Assembly (NCBI GenBank): GCA_947488845.1
Contig: CANLBM010000004.1
Location: 1 to 64,000, forward strand
Length of the DNA: 64,000 nucleotides
Direction: 5' to 3'
Source: an uncultured Sphingomonadaceae bacterium
Lineage (GTDB): Bacteria; Pseudomonadota; Alphaproteobacteria; Sphingomonadales; Sphingomonadaceae
Shown: positions 56,911 to 64,000 of the stretch, piece after piece
Layout: the number at the start of each line of letters is the position of its first letter
Numbering within the stretch: the first letter of the stretch is position 1
Notes under the pieces: generated by a model
What the model was told of the DNA's origin: nothing
What the model saw: the letters and a program-made list of their open reading frames with translations, nothing else
Database searches by the model: none
Translations under genes and position numbers: made by a program

Positions 56911-57995
56911 TCAGCGGCCTCCAAAGTACAATCCCGTTGCTCCGCTTCCATCGGCACCAGCCCCAGCTTTGCGAACAATGTCTCATCCGCATCATCACCG
57001 GCATTGCCGGTGGTCAGCAACTTGTCGCCGGTGAAGATGCTGTTGGCACCGGCGAGGAAGCACAGAGCCTGTGTGCTTTCGCTCATGCTTTCGCGGCCGG
57101 CGGACAGGCGCACCATCGATGCGGGCATGGTGATCCGTGCCACTGCAATCGTCCGGACAAATTCGATATCGTCTATTTTCGCCAGCGGCGTATCGGCCAG
57201 CATGTCGCCGAGCACCGTGCCCTTGACCGGGACCAGCGCGTTAACCGGAACGCTTTCCGGATGTCGTGGCAGGGTTGCCAGAGCGTGGACAAAGCCGACC
57301 CGGTCTTCACGGGTCTCGCCCATGCCGACGATGCCGCCGGAACAGACATTGATGCCGCTGTTGCGGACATTCTCGAGGGTTTCGAGCCGGTCGCCGAAGG
57401 TGCGTGTGGTGATCACCTTCTCATAATGTTCCGGCGAAGTATCGATATTGTGATTATAATAATCGAGGCCCGCTTCGGACAGCATTTCGGACTGTTCCTT
57501 GGTCAGCATACCTAGCGTCATGCAGGTTTCCATACCCATCTGCCGCACGCCCTTGATCATCTCGATGATCGCCGGCATGTCCTTGTTCTTGGGGTTGCGC
57601 CAGGCGGCACCCATGCAGAAACGGGAAGAACCGCGGTCTTTCGCTTGCGCCGCGGTTTGCAGCACGGTGCGAACGTCGAGCAATTTCTCTGCCTTGAGAC
57701 CGGATTTGGCACCGGCAGACTGGTTGCAATAGCCGCAATCCTCGGGGCAGCCACCGGTCTTGATCGACAGCAAGGTCGAAAGCTGCACTTGGCCCGCCTT
57801 GTGGTTGGCGCGGTGGACGGTGGCCGCCTGAAAAACGAGATCATCGAACGGCAGGTCGAACAAAGCCGCGATTTCCTCGCGGGTCCAGTCGTTGCGAACT
57901 TCGTTCCCTGCCGAAGGGCAGGGTCCAGCCTGGTCATGAGCAATCGTCTGGGCCCCGGCCTGCGCCGGGGAACTGATATTTTCGTCTAAAGTCAT
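56907..57995 (-). CDS. bioB: biotin synthase BioB (radical SAM)
   Basis: A 362-residue enzyme that converts dethiobiotin to biotin, the cofactor of PccA encoded next door. Radical SAM motif CPEDCGYC, the [21 protein letters not shown] and [12 protein letters not shown] segments are all characteristic. Family members usually begin a few residues before RNDWTREE. Here about 25 residues ([17 protein letters not shown] and onward) precede it, translated from a palindromic DNA element at 57903-57973. The rest is normal. The start overlaps the mutase stop by four bases. Other biotin genes are not nearby. Confidence 0.94.
   Translation of the reverse strand: MTLDENISSPAQAGAQTIAHDQAGPCPSAGNEVRNDWTREEIAALFDLPFDDLVFQAATVHRANHKAGQVQLSTLLSIKTGGCPEDCGYCNQSAGAKSGLKAEKLLDVRTVLQTAAQAKDRGSSRFCMGAAWRNPKNKDMPAIIEMIKGVRQMGMETCMTLGMLTKEQSEMLSEAGLDYYNHNIDTSPEHYEKVITTRTFGDRLETLENVRNSGINVCSGGIVGMGETREDRVGFVHALATLPRHPESVPVNALVPVKGTVLGDMLADTPLAKIDDIEFVRTIAVARITMPASMVRLSAGRESMSESTQALCFLAGANSIFTGDKLLTTGNAGDDADETLFAKLGLVPMEAEQRDCTLEAAE
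57903..57973. repeat. palindromic element inserted in-frame in bioB
   Basis: The stretch has terminal inverted repeats (GTTCCC at one end, GGGAAC at the other) and two internal hairpins: CCCTGCC-GAA-GGGCAGGG (57906-57923) and CCCCGGC-CTGC-GCCGGGG (57953-57970). It lies inside the 5' end of bioB and is read through as about 24 codons. Its form is like the REP repeats found between genes elsewhere in the window. Confidence 0.8.
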
Positions 57996-60127
57996 TCCGC
58001 AGCTTCCTCCTCAGGGGGCATATTATGCCCGAGCAATCTCAATATATCCGCGGCACATTCCACAATATTGCTGCCCGGTCCATAGATTCCGACGACGCCG
58101 GATTTGCGCAAAAATTCATAATCCTTCGCCGGAATAACGCCACCGGCAAAAATCTTGATATCGCTGCGCCCGGCTTCTTTCAGCAGGTTGATCAGTTCCG
58201 GGATCAGCGTCTTGTGGCCCGCCGCAAGGCTGGACGCACCGACCGCGTCGACATTTTCCGCCAGAGCGAGATCGCGGGTTTCGCCGGGCGTTTGGAACAG
58301 CGGCCCGGAAATCACGTCAAAGCCCATGTCGGTGAAGGCGCTCGACACGACATTGGCTCCACGGTCATGGCCGTCCTGCCCCATTTTCGCGACGAGGATT
58401 TTCGGCTTGCGGCCAAGCCGCTGCGAAACCGCATCCACGCCCTCGATGACCATCGCGTAGCGGGCATCGCCTTCATAGGCTTTGCCGTAAATGCCTTTGA
58501 CCGGTGTCGGGCGGGTTTCGTAGCGGCCGAAAACCGCTTCCATAGCGTCAGATATCTCACCCAGTGAGGCGCGCTGCCGCGCGGCATCAACCGCTAGCGC
58601 CAGCACATTGCCGCTGCCCTTGGCGCCGTCGGTCAGCGCCTTGAGTGCTGCCTGACAGGCCGCTTCGTCACGCCCGGCGCGCATTTTCTCGAGCCGCGCA
58701 ATCTGGCCCTGCCGGACCTTGGCATTGTCGATGTCGAGCGTCTCCATCGGATCTTCTTCGGACAGCCGATATTTATTGACCCCGACGATCACCGCATCGC
58801 CTTTGTCGACAGCCGCCTGGCGACCGGCAGCGGCCTCTTCGATCATCGCCTTGGGCCAGCCATCGGCAACCGCCTTGGCCATGCCGCCTTCGGCGTCGAC
58901 TTTCTCGATAATCTCCCAGGCTTTCTCGACCAGTTCCTCGGTCAGCGCCTCGACATAATAACTGCCGCCGAGCGGATCGACGACCTTGGTAATCCCCGCC
59001 TCTTCCTGCAACACGATCTGGGTATTGCGGGCAATACGGGCGGAAAAATCGGTCGGCAGCGCGATCGCTTCGTCCAGCGCGTTGGTGTGCAGCGACTGGG
59101 TTCCGCCCAAAGTCGCGGCCATTGCCTCGATCGTGGTGCGGATCACATTATTGTAGGGATCCTGTTCGGTCAGTGACACGCCCGAAGTCTGGCAATGGGT
59201 GCGCAGCATTTTCGACCGTTCCGACTGGGCGCCGAGATCGGTCATTACCCGGTGCCACAGGGTCCGGGCGGCGCGCAATTTCGCGACTTCCATGAAGAAA
59301 TTCATGCCGATGCCGAAGAAGAAGCTCAGACGGCCGGCAAAAGCGTCGATATCCAGTCCCGTCGCCATCGCCTGCTTGGCATATTCGCGACCGTCGGCGA
59401 TGGTGAAGGCCAGCTCCTGCACCGCCGTCGCGCCGGCTTCGTGCATGTGATAGCCGCTGATCGAGATGCTGTTGAACTTCGGCATATGTTCGGACGTATA
59501 GCCAATGATGTCCGAAATGATCCGCATCGAAGGCGCCGGCGGATAGATATAGGTGTTGCGGACCATGAACTCCTTGAGAATATCATTCTGGATCGTGCCG
59601 GAGAGCTTCTCCTGCGAAACCCCGTGCTCTTCTGCCGCGACGATATAGAACGCCAGGCACGGGATCACCGCGCCGTTCATCGTCATCGACACCGACATTT
59701 CATCGAGCGGAATCTGGTCGAACAGGATCTTCATATCCTCGACACTGTCGATCGCCACGCCGGCCTTGCCGACATCGCCGACCACGCGCGGATGGTCGCT
59801 GTCATAGCCGCGGTGGGTGGCGAGGTCGAAGGCCACCGACAGTCCCTTTTGCCCCGCCGCCAGATTGCGACGATAGAAGGCGTTCGATTCCTCCGCCGTC
59901 GAAAAACCGGCATATTGCCGGATCGTCCAGGGCCGTCCGGCATACATGCTGGCCTTGACGCCACGGGTAAACGGACCAAAGCCGGGAAGCCCCGGATCAC
60001 CGGCGTCTTCCGCAGTATAAAGCGGTTTGACGGCAATACCTTCGGGGGTGTCCCAAGTGAGGTCGCGGCCTTTCACTTCCTTGTCGGCGAGTTCCTGCCA
60101 GTCTTTGATCGTCGGTTTGTCGGTCAT
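57992..60127 (-). CDS. methylmalonyl-CoA mutase (B12-dependent)
   Basis: A 711-residue mutase that isomerises (R)-methylmalonyl-CoA to succinyl-CoA. The N-terminal substrate barrel ([48 protein letters not shown]) is fused to a C-terminal B12-binding domain with [14 protein letters not shown] (the DxHxxG motif that supplies the lower-axial His). It is the single large catalytic subunit; no separate small subunit is seen. It needs adenosylcobalamin, and the btuB locus would help supply it. The stop overlaps the bioB start. Confidence 0.95.
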   Translation of the reverse strand: MTDKPTIKDWQELADKEVKGRDLTWDTPEGIAVKPLYTAEDAGDPGLPGFGPFTRGVKASMYAGRPWTIRQYAGFSTAEESNAFYRRNLAAGQKGLSVAFDLATHRGYDSDHPRVVGDVGKAGVAIDSVEDMKILFDQIPLDEMSVSMTMNGAVIPCLAFYIVAAEEHGVSQEKLSGTIQNDILKEFMVRNTYIYPPAPSMRIISDIIGYTSEHMPKFNSISISGYHMHEAGATAVQELAFTIADGREYAKQAMATGLDIDAFAGRLSFFFGIGMNFFMEVAKLRAARTLWHRVMTDLGAQSERSKMLRTHCQTSGVSLTEQDPYNNVIRTTIEAMAATLGGTQSLHTNALDEAIALPTDFSARIARNTQIVLQEEAGITKVVDPLGGSYYVEALTEELVEKAWEIIEKVDAEGGMAKAVADGWPKAMIEEAAAGRQAAVDKGDAVIVGVNKYRLSEEDPMETLDIDNAKVRQGQIARLEKMRAGRDEAACQAALKALTDGAKGSGNVLALAVDAARQRASLGEISDAMEAVFGRYETRPTPVKGIYGKAYEGDARYAMVIEGVDAVSQRLGRKPKILVAKMGQDGHDRGANVVSSAFTDMGFDVISGPLFQTPGETRDLALAENVDAVGASSLAAGHKTLIPELINLLKEAGRSDIKIFAGGVIPAKDYEFLRKSGVVGIYGPGSNIVECAADILRLLGHNMPPEEEAAE

Positions 60128-60237
60128 ATCTGCCCTGCATGTAAATATTCGAATATGTCAGCCGTTAGCGGTGGGCCTGTCGAACCAGCCTCTCGGACGA
60201 GAGCCACACTTTTCGACAAGCTCGGGACTACCGGCCT

Positions 60238-61020
60238 TCATTCACCTTTAAAGTCCGTCTTGCGCTTCTGCAAAAAGGCAATCGCCCCTTCGCGTGCATC
60301 CTTGCTGTCACCGGCAATCCGCTGGCCTTCGGCTTCCCGCACGAGCGCCGTAGCATAGTCGCTTTCCAGCGCAGCCGCCAGATTTTGACGCATCACGCCC
60401 AATGCCACGGTCGGTCCGCCTGCCAGGCGTTTTGCCAGCGTGCCGGCTTCGCCCATCAAAGCGTCGTCCTCGACGCATTTATAGATCAATCCCCATTCTG
60501 CGGCTTTTTCACCATGAATCTTCTCGCCGAGCAGCATCATCTCGGTTGCCCGGGCCTTGCCGACAAGACGGGTCAGCATCCACGATGCGCCACCATCGGG
60601 CACAAGACCGATGTTGACAAAGGCCTGGAGGAAATAAGCCGACTTCCCGGCAATCGCGAAGTCGCTTGCCAGCGCAATCGAACAGCCGACACCGGCCGCT
60701 GGTCCGTTGACCGCCGTGATTGTCGGAATATCGAGCTTCGCCAGTTTCAGCATCAGCGGATTATAATGCTGGAGCAGCGCGGCATAGCTGCCCTGCCCAC
60801 CCGACAGGGCGCTGTCATTTTTCGCCTGCAAATCGGCACCGGCACAAAAGGCACGGCCTTCGCCGGTAATCACCAGCGCGCGCGCATCATCCAGCTTGTC
60901 GAGCGCGATGAAGATATCATCTGCCATGCCAAGCGAACAGGCGTTGAGGCGCTCCGGCTTGTTGAGCGTGATGGTGGCCACCTGACCGGTGATATCCAGC
61001 TTGATATTTTCGAATTCCAT
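60238..61020 (-). CDS. enoyl-CoA hydratase/isomerase family protein
   Basis: A 260-residue crotonase-fold protein. The oxyanion-hole segments GRAFCAGADLQAK and AAGVGCSIALASDFAIAG, the PDGGASWMLTRLVG and GEKIHGEKAAEWGLIYKCV regions are typical. It probably hydrates or isomerises enoyl-CoA thioesters, perhaps feeding fatty-acid or branched-chain amino-acid breakdown into propionyl-CoA. It sits between the epimerase and the mutase. The ATG at 61020 opens MEFENIKLDITG; an in-frame start nine codons earlier would lie in a repeat. Confidence 0.88.
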   Translation of the reverse strand: MEFENIKLDITGQVATITLNKPERLNACSLGMADDIFIALDKLDDARALVITGEGRAFCAGADLQAKNDSALSGGQGSYAALLQHYNPLMLKLAKLDIPTITAVNGPAAGVGCSIALASDFAIAGKSAYFLQAFVNIGLVPDGGASWMLTRLVGKARATEMMLLGEKIHGEKAAEWGLIYKCVEDDALMGEAGTLAKRLAGGPTVALGVMRQNLAAALESDYATALVREAEGQRIAGDSKDAREGAIAFLQKRKTDFKGE

Positions 61021-61040
61021 GTTCGGTCCTTTTGAATGTC

Positions 61041-61100
61041 TCGTCATCCTGAACTTGTTTCAGGATCTCGCGGGGTCCTGAAACAAGTTCAGGATGACGA
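61041..61100. repeat. perfect 25-bp inverted repeat
   Basis: TCGTCATCCTGAACTTGTTT continues to CAGGA on the left (61041-61065) and its exact reverse complement lies at 61076-61100, separated by ten bases. This long stem lies between the hydratase and epimerase genes and matches a repeat common in sphingomonads. It could stabilise or separate the mRNA of the operon; a U-run is absent. Confidence 0.8.
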
Positions 61101-61108
61101 TTGTATAA

Positions 61109-61543
61109 TTAATGCCCGTTGGGCGTTTCCATGATTTCAGTTAGCATCCCGCCCATATCCTTGGGATGCACAAAAAAGATAAGCGTGCCATGTGCACCGA
61201 TGCGCGGTTCACCAAGCACTCGCTTGCCTATCGCTTCAAATTCCGCCTTGGCAGCATGAATATCCGGCACTTCGAAACAGACATGATGCTGGCCGCCGAG
61301 CGGGTTTTTCTCCAGCCATTTGCCGACCGCGCTGTCCGCTTCTGTCGGCTGTAGCAGTTCGACCTGCGTTCCGGCGGTGCCGCCCTCGCCCGGCGTGTTG
61401 ACGAAACAGACGCGCACTTTTTGCGAATCCAGCACGAACGGCTCCGTGATATCGGTGGCGCCCATGACATCGCGGTAGAAGGTGATCGAGGCGTCAAGAT
61501 CGGGCGTTGCCACGCCGATATGGTTCATTCTTCCCAGTTTCAT
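61109..61543 (-). CDS. mce: methylmalonyl-CoA epimerase
   Basis: A 144-residue vicinal oxygen chelate protein. NHIGVATPDLDASITFYRDVMGA opens with the metal-binding His. QHHVCFEVPDIHAAKAEF and the C-terminal HGTLIFFVHPKDMGGMLTEIM supply other metal ligands. It interconverts the (S) product of propionyl-CoA carboxylase and the (R) substrate of the mutase. Its ATG directly follows the stop of the DUF808 gene, so it is in the operon. Confidence 0.93.
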   Translation of the reverse strand: MKLGRMNHIGVATPDLDASITFYRDVMGATDITEPFVLDSQKVRVCFVNTPGEGGTAGTQVELLQPTEADSAVGKWLEKNPLGGQHHVCFEVPDIHAAKAEFEAIGKRVLGEPRIGAHGTLIFFVHPKDMGGMLTEIMETPNGH

Positions 61544-62488
61544 CTAATGTCCTTCTCCATGCGGAATGAATCTGTGCACCAGCGGCGCGATTCCGGCGCC
61601 GACGAGCACGCCGAGTATTCCCGACAGGAGCGCGAAGGCAATCCCGCCGACCATCAGCTCGGCCGAGGCCGGGAACAGGCCGAGCAGCGGATGCGACAGC
61701 CATTCGATCAGATATTCCGGCCCGTGCCAGCCGAGGGCGGCAACATTGTGCACCAGCAATCCGCCGCCGACCCAGGCCATGGCCAGCGTGCCGATGATCG
61801 ACAGGGCCGCGAGCAGTTTCGGCATAAGCCGGACCAGACCACAGCCAAAAGATCGCAATGCGCCCTCGTTATTCTGCGCGATATGCAGGCCGATATCGTC
61901 CATCTTGACGATCAGCGCGACCGCGCCGTAGACCGCAACAGTAATCGCAATGCCGATGATCGCGAGGATGATAGCCTGTTCCCACCAGACCTGGTCGGTC
62001 AGTTCCGACAGGGCGATCGCCATGATCTCGCCCGACAGGATAAGGTCGGTGCGGATCGCGCCCGAGACCATTTCACCCTCTCGCCCGGGCCCTTCGATGA
62101 TCGCGGGCTGGTCATGTTTGGTGGACTCATCGACATGGAAAATTTCCAGCACCTTTTCGGCGGCTTCGTAACAGAGAAACAAACCGCCGAAAATCAGGAT
62201 GATCGGTATCAAAAAGGGCGCAAATTGACCCAGAAGGACCGCAGCAGGTAGCAAAAAGACCAGCTTGTTCTTGAACGATCCCTTGGTGATCTTCCAGATC
62301 ATCGGCAATTCGCGTGACGGATCAAAACCGGTCACATAAGTCGGCGTAACCGCAGCGTCGTCAATCACCACGCCAGCGGATTTTGTACCGGCACGCGCGG
62401 CGGCGGCACCGATATCGTCAACCGACGCGGCGGCGACTTTCGCGATCGCAGCGACGTCGTCGAGGAGGGCTACTAATCCTGTTGGCAT
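61544..62488 (-). CDS. DUF808 (YedI-type) inner-membrane protein
   Basis: A 314-residue protein with about six membrane segments. The N-terminal part LVALLDDVAAIAKVAAASVDDIGAA, with VTPTYVTGFDPSRELPMIWKI, is the DUF808 signature. A middle hydrophilic stretch (VDESTKHDQPAIIEGPGREGE) is likely a loop. The family has no established activity; the E. coli relative is YedI. Position between pccB and mce looks operonic, but a palindromic repeat lies between it and pccB. Confidence 0.88.
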   Translation of the reverse strand: MPTGLVALLDDVAAIAKVAAASVDDIGAAAARAGTKSAGVVIDDAAVTPTYVTGFDPSRELPMIWKITKGSFKNKLVFLLPAAVLLGQFAPFLIPIILIFGGLFLCYEAAEKVLEIFHVDESTKHDQPAIIEGPGREGEMVSGAIRTDLILSGEIMAIALSELTDQVWWEQAIILAIIGIAITVAVYGAVALIVKMDDIGLHIAQNNEGALRSFGCGLVRLMPKLLAALSIIGTLAMAWVGGGLLVHNVAALGWHGPEYLIEWLSHPLLGLFPASAELMVGGIAFALLSGILGVLVGAGIAPLVHRFIPHGEGH

Positions 62489-62498
62489 TACACGATCC

Positions 62499-62580
62499 CG
62501 TCATTGCGAGGAGCGAAGCGACGAAGCAATCCAGAGCGGCAAGCGACGCCCTGGATTGCTTCGCTACGCTCGCAATGACG
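62499..62580. repeat. inverted repeat between pccB and the DUF808 gene
   Basis: CGTCATTGCGAGGAGCGAAG begins the left arm, and GCTTCGCTACGCTCGCAATGACG ends the right arm (up to 62580), with CAATCCAG / CTGGATTG inside. The arms are long with few mismatches. This repeat type is widespread in alphaproteobacterial intergenic regions. Confidence 0.8.
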
Positions 62581-62602
62581 GAGGGCAATCACTTGGAAAA
62601 TA

Positions 62603-64000
62603 TCACAACGGAATATTGTCATGTTTCTTCCACGGGTTCTCGAGTTGCTTGTTCCGCAGTTTCCGTAACCCCAGAGCCACCCGGCGACGCGTCGAATGCG
62701 GCAGGATCACTTCGTCGATAAAACCTTTTTGCGCCGCAATAAACGGGTTGGCAAAACGCGCTTCATATTCCGCGGTACGCTCGGCGATTTCTTCCGGTGT
62801 CTTGCCGCGGAAGATGATTTCGACCGCGCCCTTGGCGCCCATCACGGCGATTTCTGCGGTCGGCCAGGCATAGTTGAGATCGCCGCGCAGATGCTTGGAC
62901 GCCATCACGTCATAAGCGCCGCCATAAGCCTTGCGGGTGATGATGGTGATTTTCGGCACCGTCGCTTCGGCATAGGCAAAGAGCAGCTTTGCACCATGTT
63001 TGATGATGCCATTATGCTCCTGTGAAGTGCCGGGCAGGAAGCCGGGAACGTCAACCAGAGTCACGATCGGAATGTTGAACGCGTCGCAATAGCGGACAAA
63101 GCGCGCTGCCTTCTTCGACGCGTTGATGTCGAGGCAACCGGCCAGGACCATCGGCTGGTTGGCAACCACCCCGACGGTGGAGCCTTCCATCCGGCCAAAG
63201 CCGCAGATGATATTGCCGGCATGGGCTGGCTGGACTTCGAAGAAGTCGCCCTCGTCGAGCATCTTGCGGATGACTTCGTGCATGTCATAAGGCTGGTTGG
63301 CATTGTCCGGGATCAGGGTGTCGAGGCTTTCCTCGAGACGGTCCCACGGATCGGCGGTCGGCCGTTCGGGCACTTCCTCGCGGTTGGAAAGCGGCATGAA
63401 ATCGATGAAGTCGCGTGCTGCGAGCAACGCCTCGATGTCATTTTCATAAGCGACATCGGCGACGCTGGTCTTGGTCGTGTGGGTTACCGCTCCGCCCAGT
63501 TCTTCCTGTGTCACGATTTCGTTGGTCACGGTCTTGACCACATCGGGGCCGGTGACGAACATATACGAGCTATCCTTCACCATGAAGATGAAGTCGGTCA
63601 TGGCCGGTGAATAGACTGCGCCACCGGCACAGGGGCCCATGATCAGGCTGAGCTGCGGGATCACGCCGCTGGCCAGAACATTCTTCTGGAACACATCGGC
63701 ATAGCCGCCGAGCGACGCCACACCTTCCTGAATACGCGCGCCGCCGCTGTCGTTGATACCAATGACCGGCGCGCCGACTTTCATCGCATTGTCGAGAACC
63801 TTGCAGATCTTCTCGGCATGACGCTCCGAGAGCGAACCGCCGAACACGGTGAAGTCCTGGGAGAAGACAAAAACCAGGCGACCGTTGATCGTACCGGATC
63901 CGGTGACGACACCATCGCCGGGAATATGCTGCTCATCCATGCCGAAATCGACACAATTATGCTCAACATACATGTCGATCTCTTCGAACGAGCCGTCGTC
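62603..64000 (-). CDS. pccB: propionyl-CoA carboxylase beta subunit, 5' end beyond the window
   Basis: The 465 residues seen are the C-terminal part of a carboxyltransferase of about 510. The reading frame stays open to the window end ([20 protein letters not shown]), so the Met at 63973 is internal. Typical motifs are [43 protein letters not shown], and the closing [16 protein letters not shown]. It transfers the carboxyl group from biotin on PccA to propionyl-CoA. The first gene seen of the minus-strand propionate operon. Confidence 0.95.
   Translation of the reverse strand, partial: DDGSFEEIDMYVEHNCVDFGMDEQHIPGDGVVTGSGTINGRLVFVFSQDFTVFGGSLSERHAEKICKVLDNAMKVGAPVIGINDSGGARIQEGVASLGGYADVFQKNVLASGVIPQLSLIMGPCAGGAVYSPAMTDFIFMVKDSSYMFVTGPDVVKTVTNEIVTQEELGGAVTHTTKTSVADVAYENDIEALLAARDFIDFMPLSNREEVPERPTADPWDRLEESLDTLIPDNANQPYDMHEVIRKMLDEGDFFEVQPAHAGNIICGFGRMEGSTVGVVANQPMVLAGCLDINASKKAARFVRYCDAFNIPIVTLVDVPGFLPGTSQEHNGIIKHGAKLLFAYAEATVPKITIITRKAYGGAYDVMASKHLRGDLNYAWPTAEIAVMGAKGAVEIIFRGKTPEEIAERTAEYEARFANPFIAAQKGFIDEVILPHSTRRRVALGLRKLRNKQLENPWKKHDNIPL

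Overview
The window looks like chromosome from an alphaproteobacterium of the order Sphingomonadales (Sphingopyxis/Sphingorhabdus-like). The signs are the dusB-ntrB-ntrC-ntrY-ntrX-hfq-hflX order, a double-domain Hfq, an IspDF fusion, a TIGR03032 protein, a LigC-type gene and several palindromic repeats of the kind common in sphingomonads. It is gene-dense. I see no rRNA, CRISPR array, insertion sequence or prophage. This assignment is inferred from gene content and was not searched.

Layout. 1-3.5 kb: putP, a NYN-domain protein and a beta-carbonic anhydrase, all on the minus strand. 3.5-7.2 kb: lipA and a RatA/COQ10-type protein (+) facing cinA, a secreted hypothetical and ispDF (-). 7.3-16.5 kb (+): dusB, ntrB, ntrC, ntrY, ntrX, tandem hfq and hflX. 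16.5-26.1 kb (-): mazG preceded by a 94-bp tandem repeat of its own start region, a retropepsin-like protease, an MBL-fold hydrolase, tatD, metG, holB, tmk, a D,D-carboxypeptidase, rlpA and an MltB-type transglycosylase. 26.3 kb: tRNA-Ser(UGA). 26.9-29.9 kb (+): siderophore-interacting protein, a decayed ligC 3' remnant, an aldo/keto reductase and a second ligC broken in its Rossmann motif. 30.3-32.5 kb (+): a 54-residue UPF0391 membrane protein and an AsmA-family protein. 32.5-37.8 kb: putA (-), TIGR03032 protein (+), small secreted protein (-). 38.1-40.8 kb (+): cobalamin riboswitch, btuB and a membrane protein. 40.8-46.1 kb (-): sulfotransferase-like protein, class IV aminotransferase, lpd, thioesterase and pyruvate dehydrogenase E2. 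46.3-51.8 kb: universal stress protein (+), then peroxiredoxin, rnr, proS and phaR (-). 52-64 kb (-): alr, MFS transporter, pccA, a two-helix small protein, bioB, methylmalonyl-CoA mutase, enoyl-CoA hydratase, methylmalonyl-CoA epimerase, a DUF808 protein and pccB, which runs off the window.

How the parts fit. The last 10 kb encodes the propionyl-CoA to succinyl-CoA route. It includes BioB for the biotin on PccA, and its mutase needs B12, which the riboswitch-controlled btuB locus would import. PutP and PutA give proline uptake and oxidation. NtrBC/NtrYX with DusB is the classic alphaproteobacterial nitrogen-regulation block. The PDH E2/E3 genes and lipA meet at the lipoyl cofactor.

Most notable observations: the tandem 94-bp copies of the mazG start region; an Hfq of two diverged Sm domains; a palindromic element translated in-frame near the N-terminus of BioB; a broken ligC plus an older ligC remnant flanking an aldo/keto reductase; repeated TTGTGCAA motifs upstream of phaR; an NtrX without the GAFTGA loop; and separate neighbouring genes for two domains that I recall as fused in plants.
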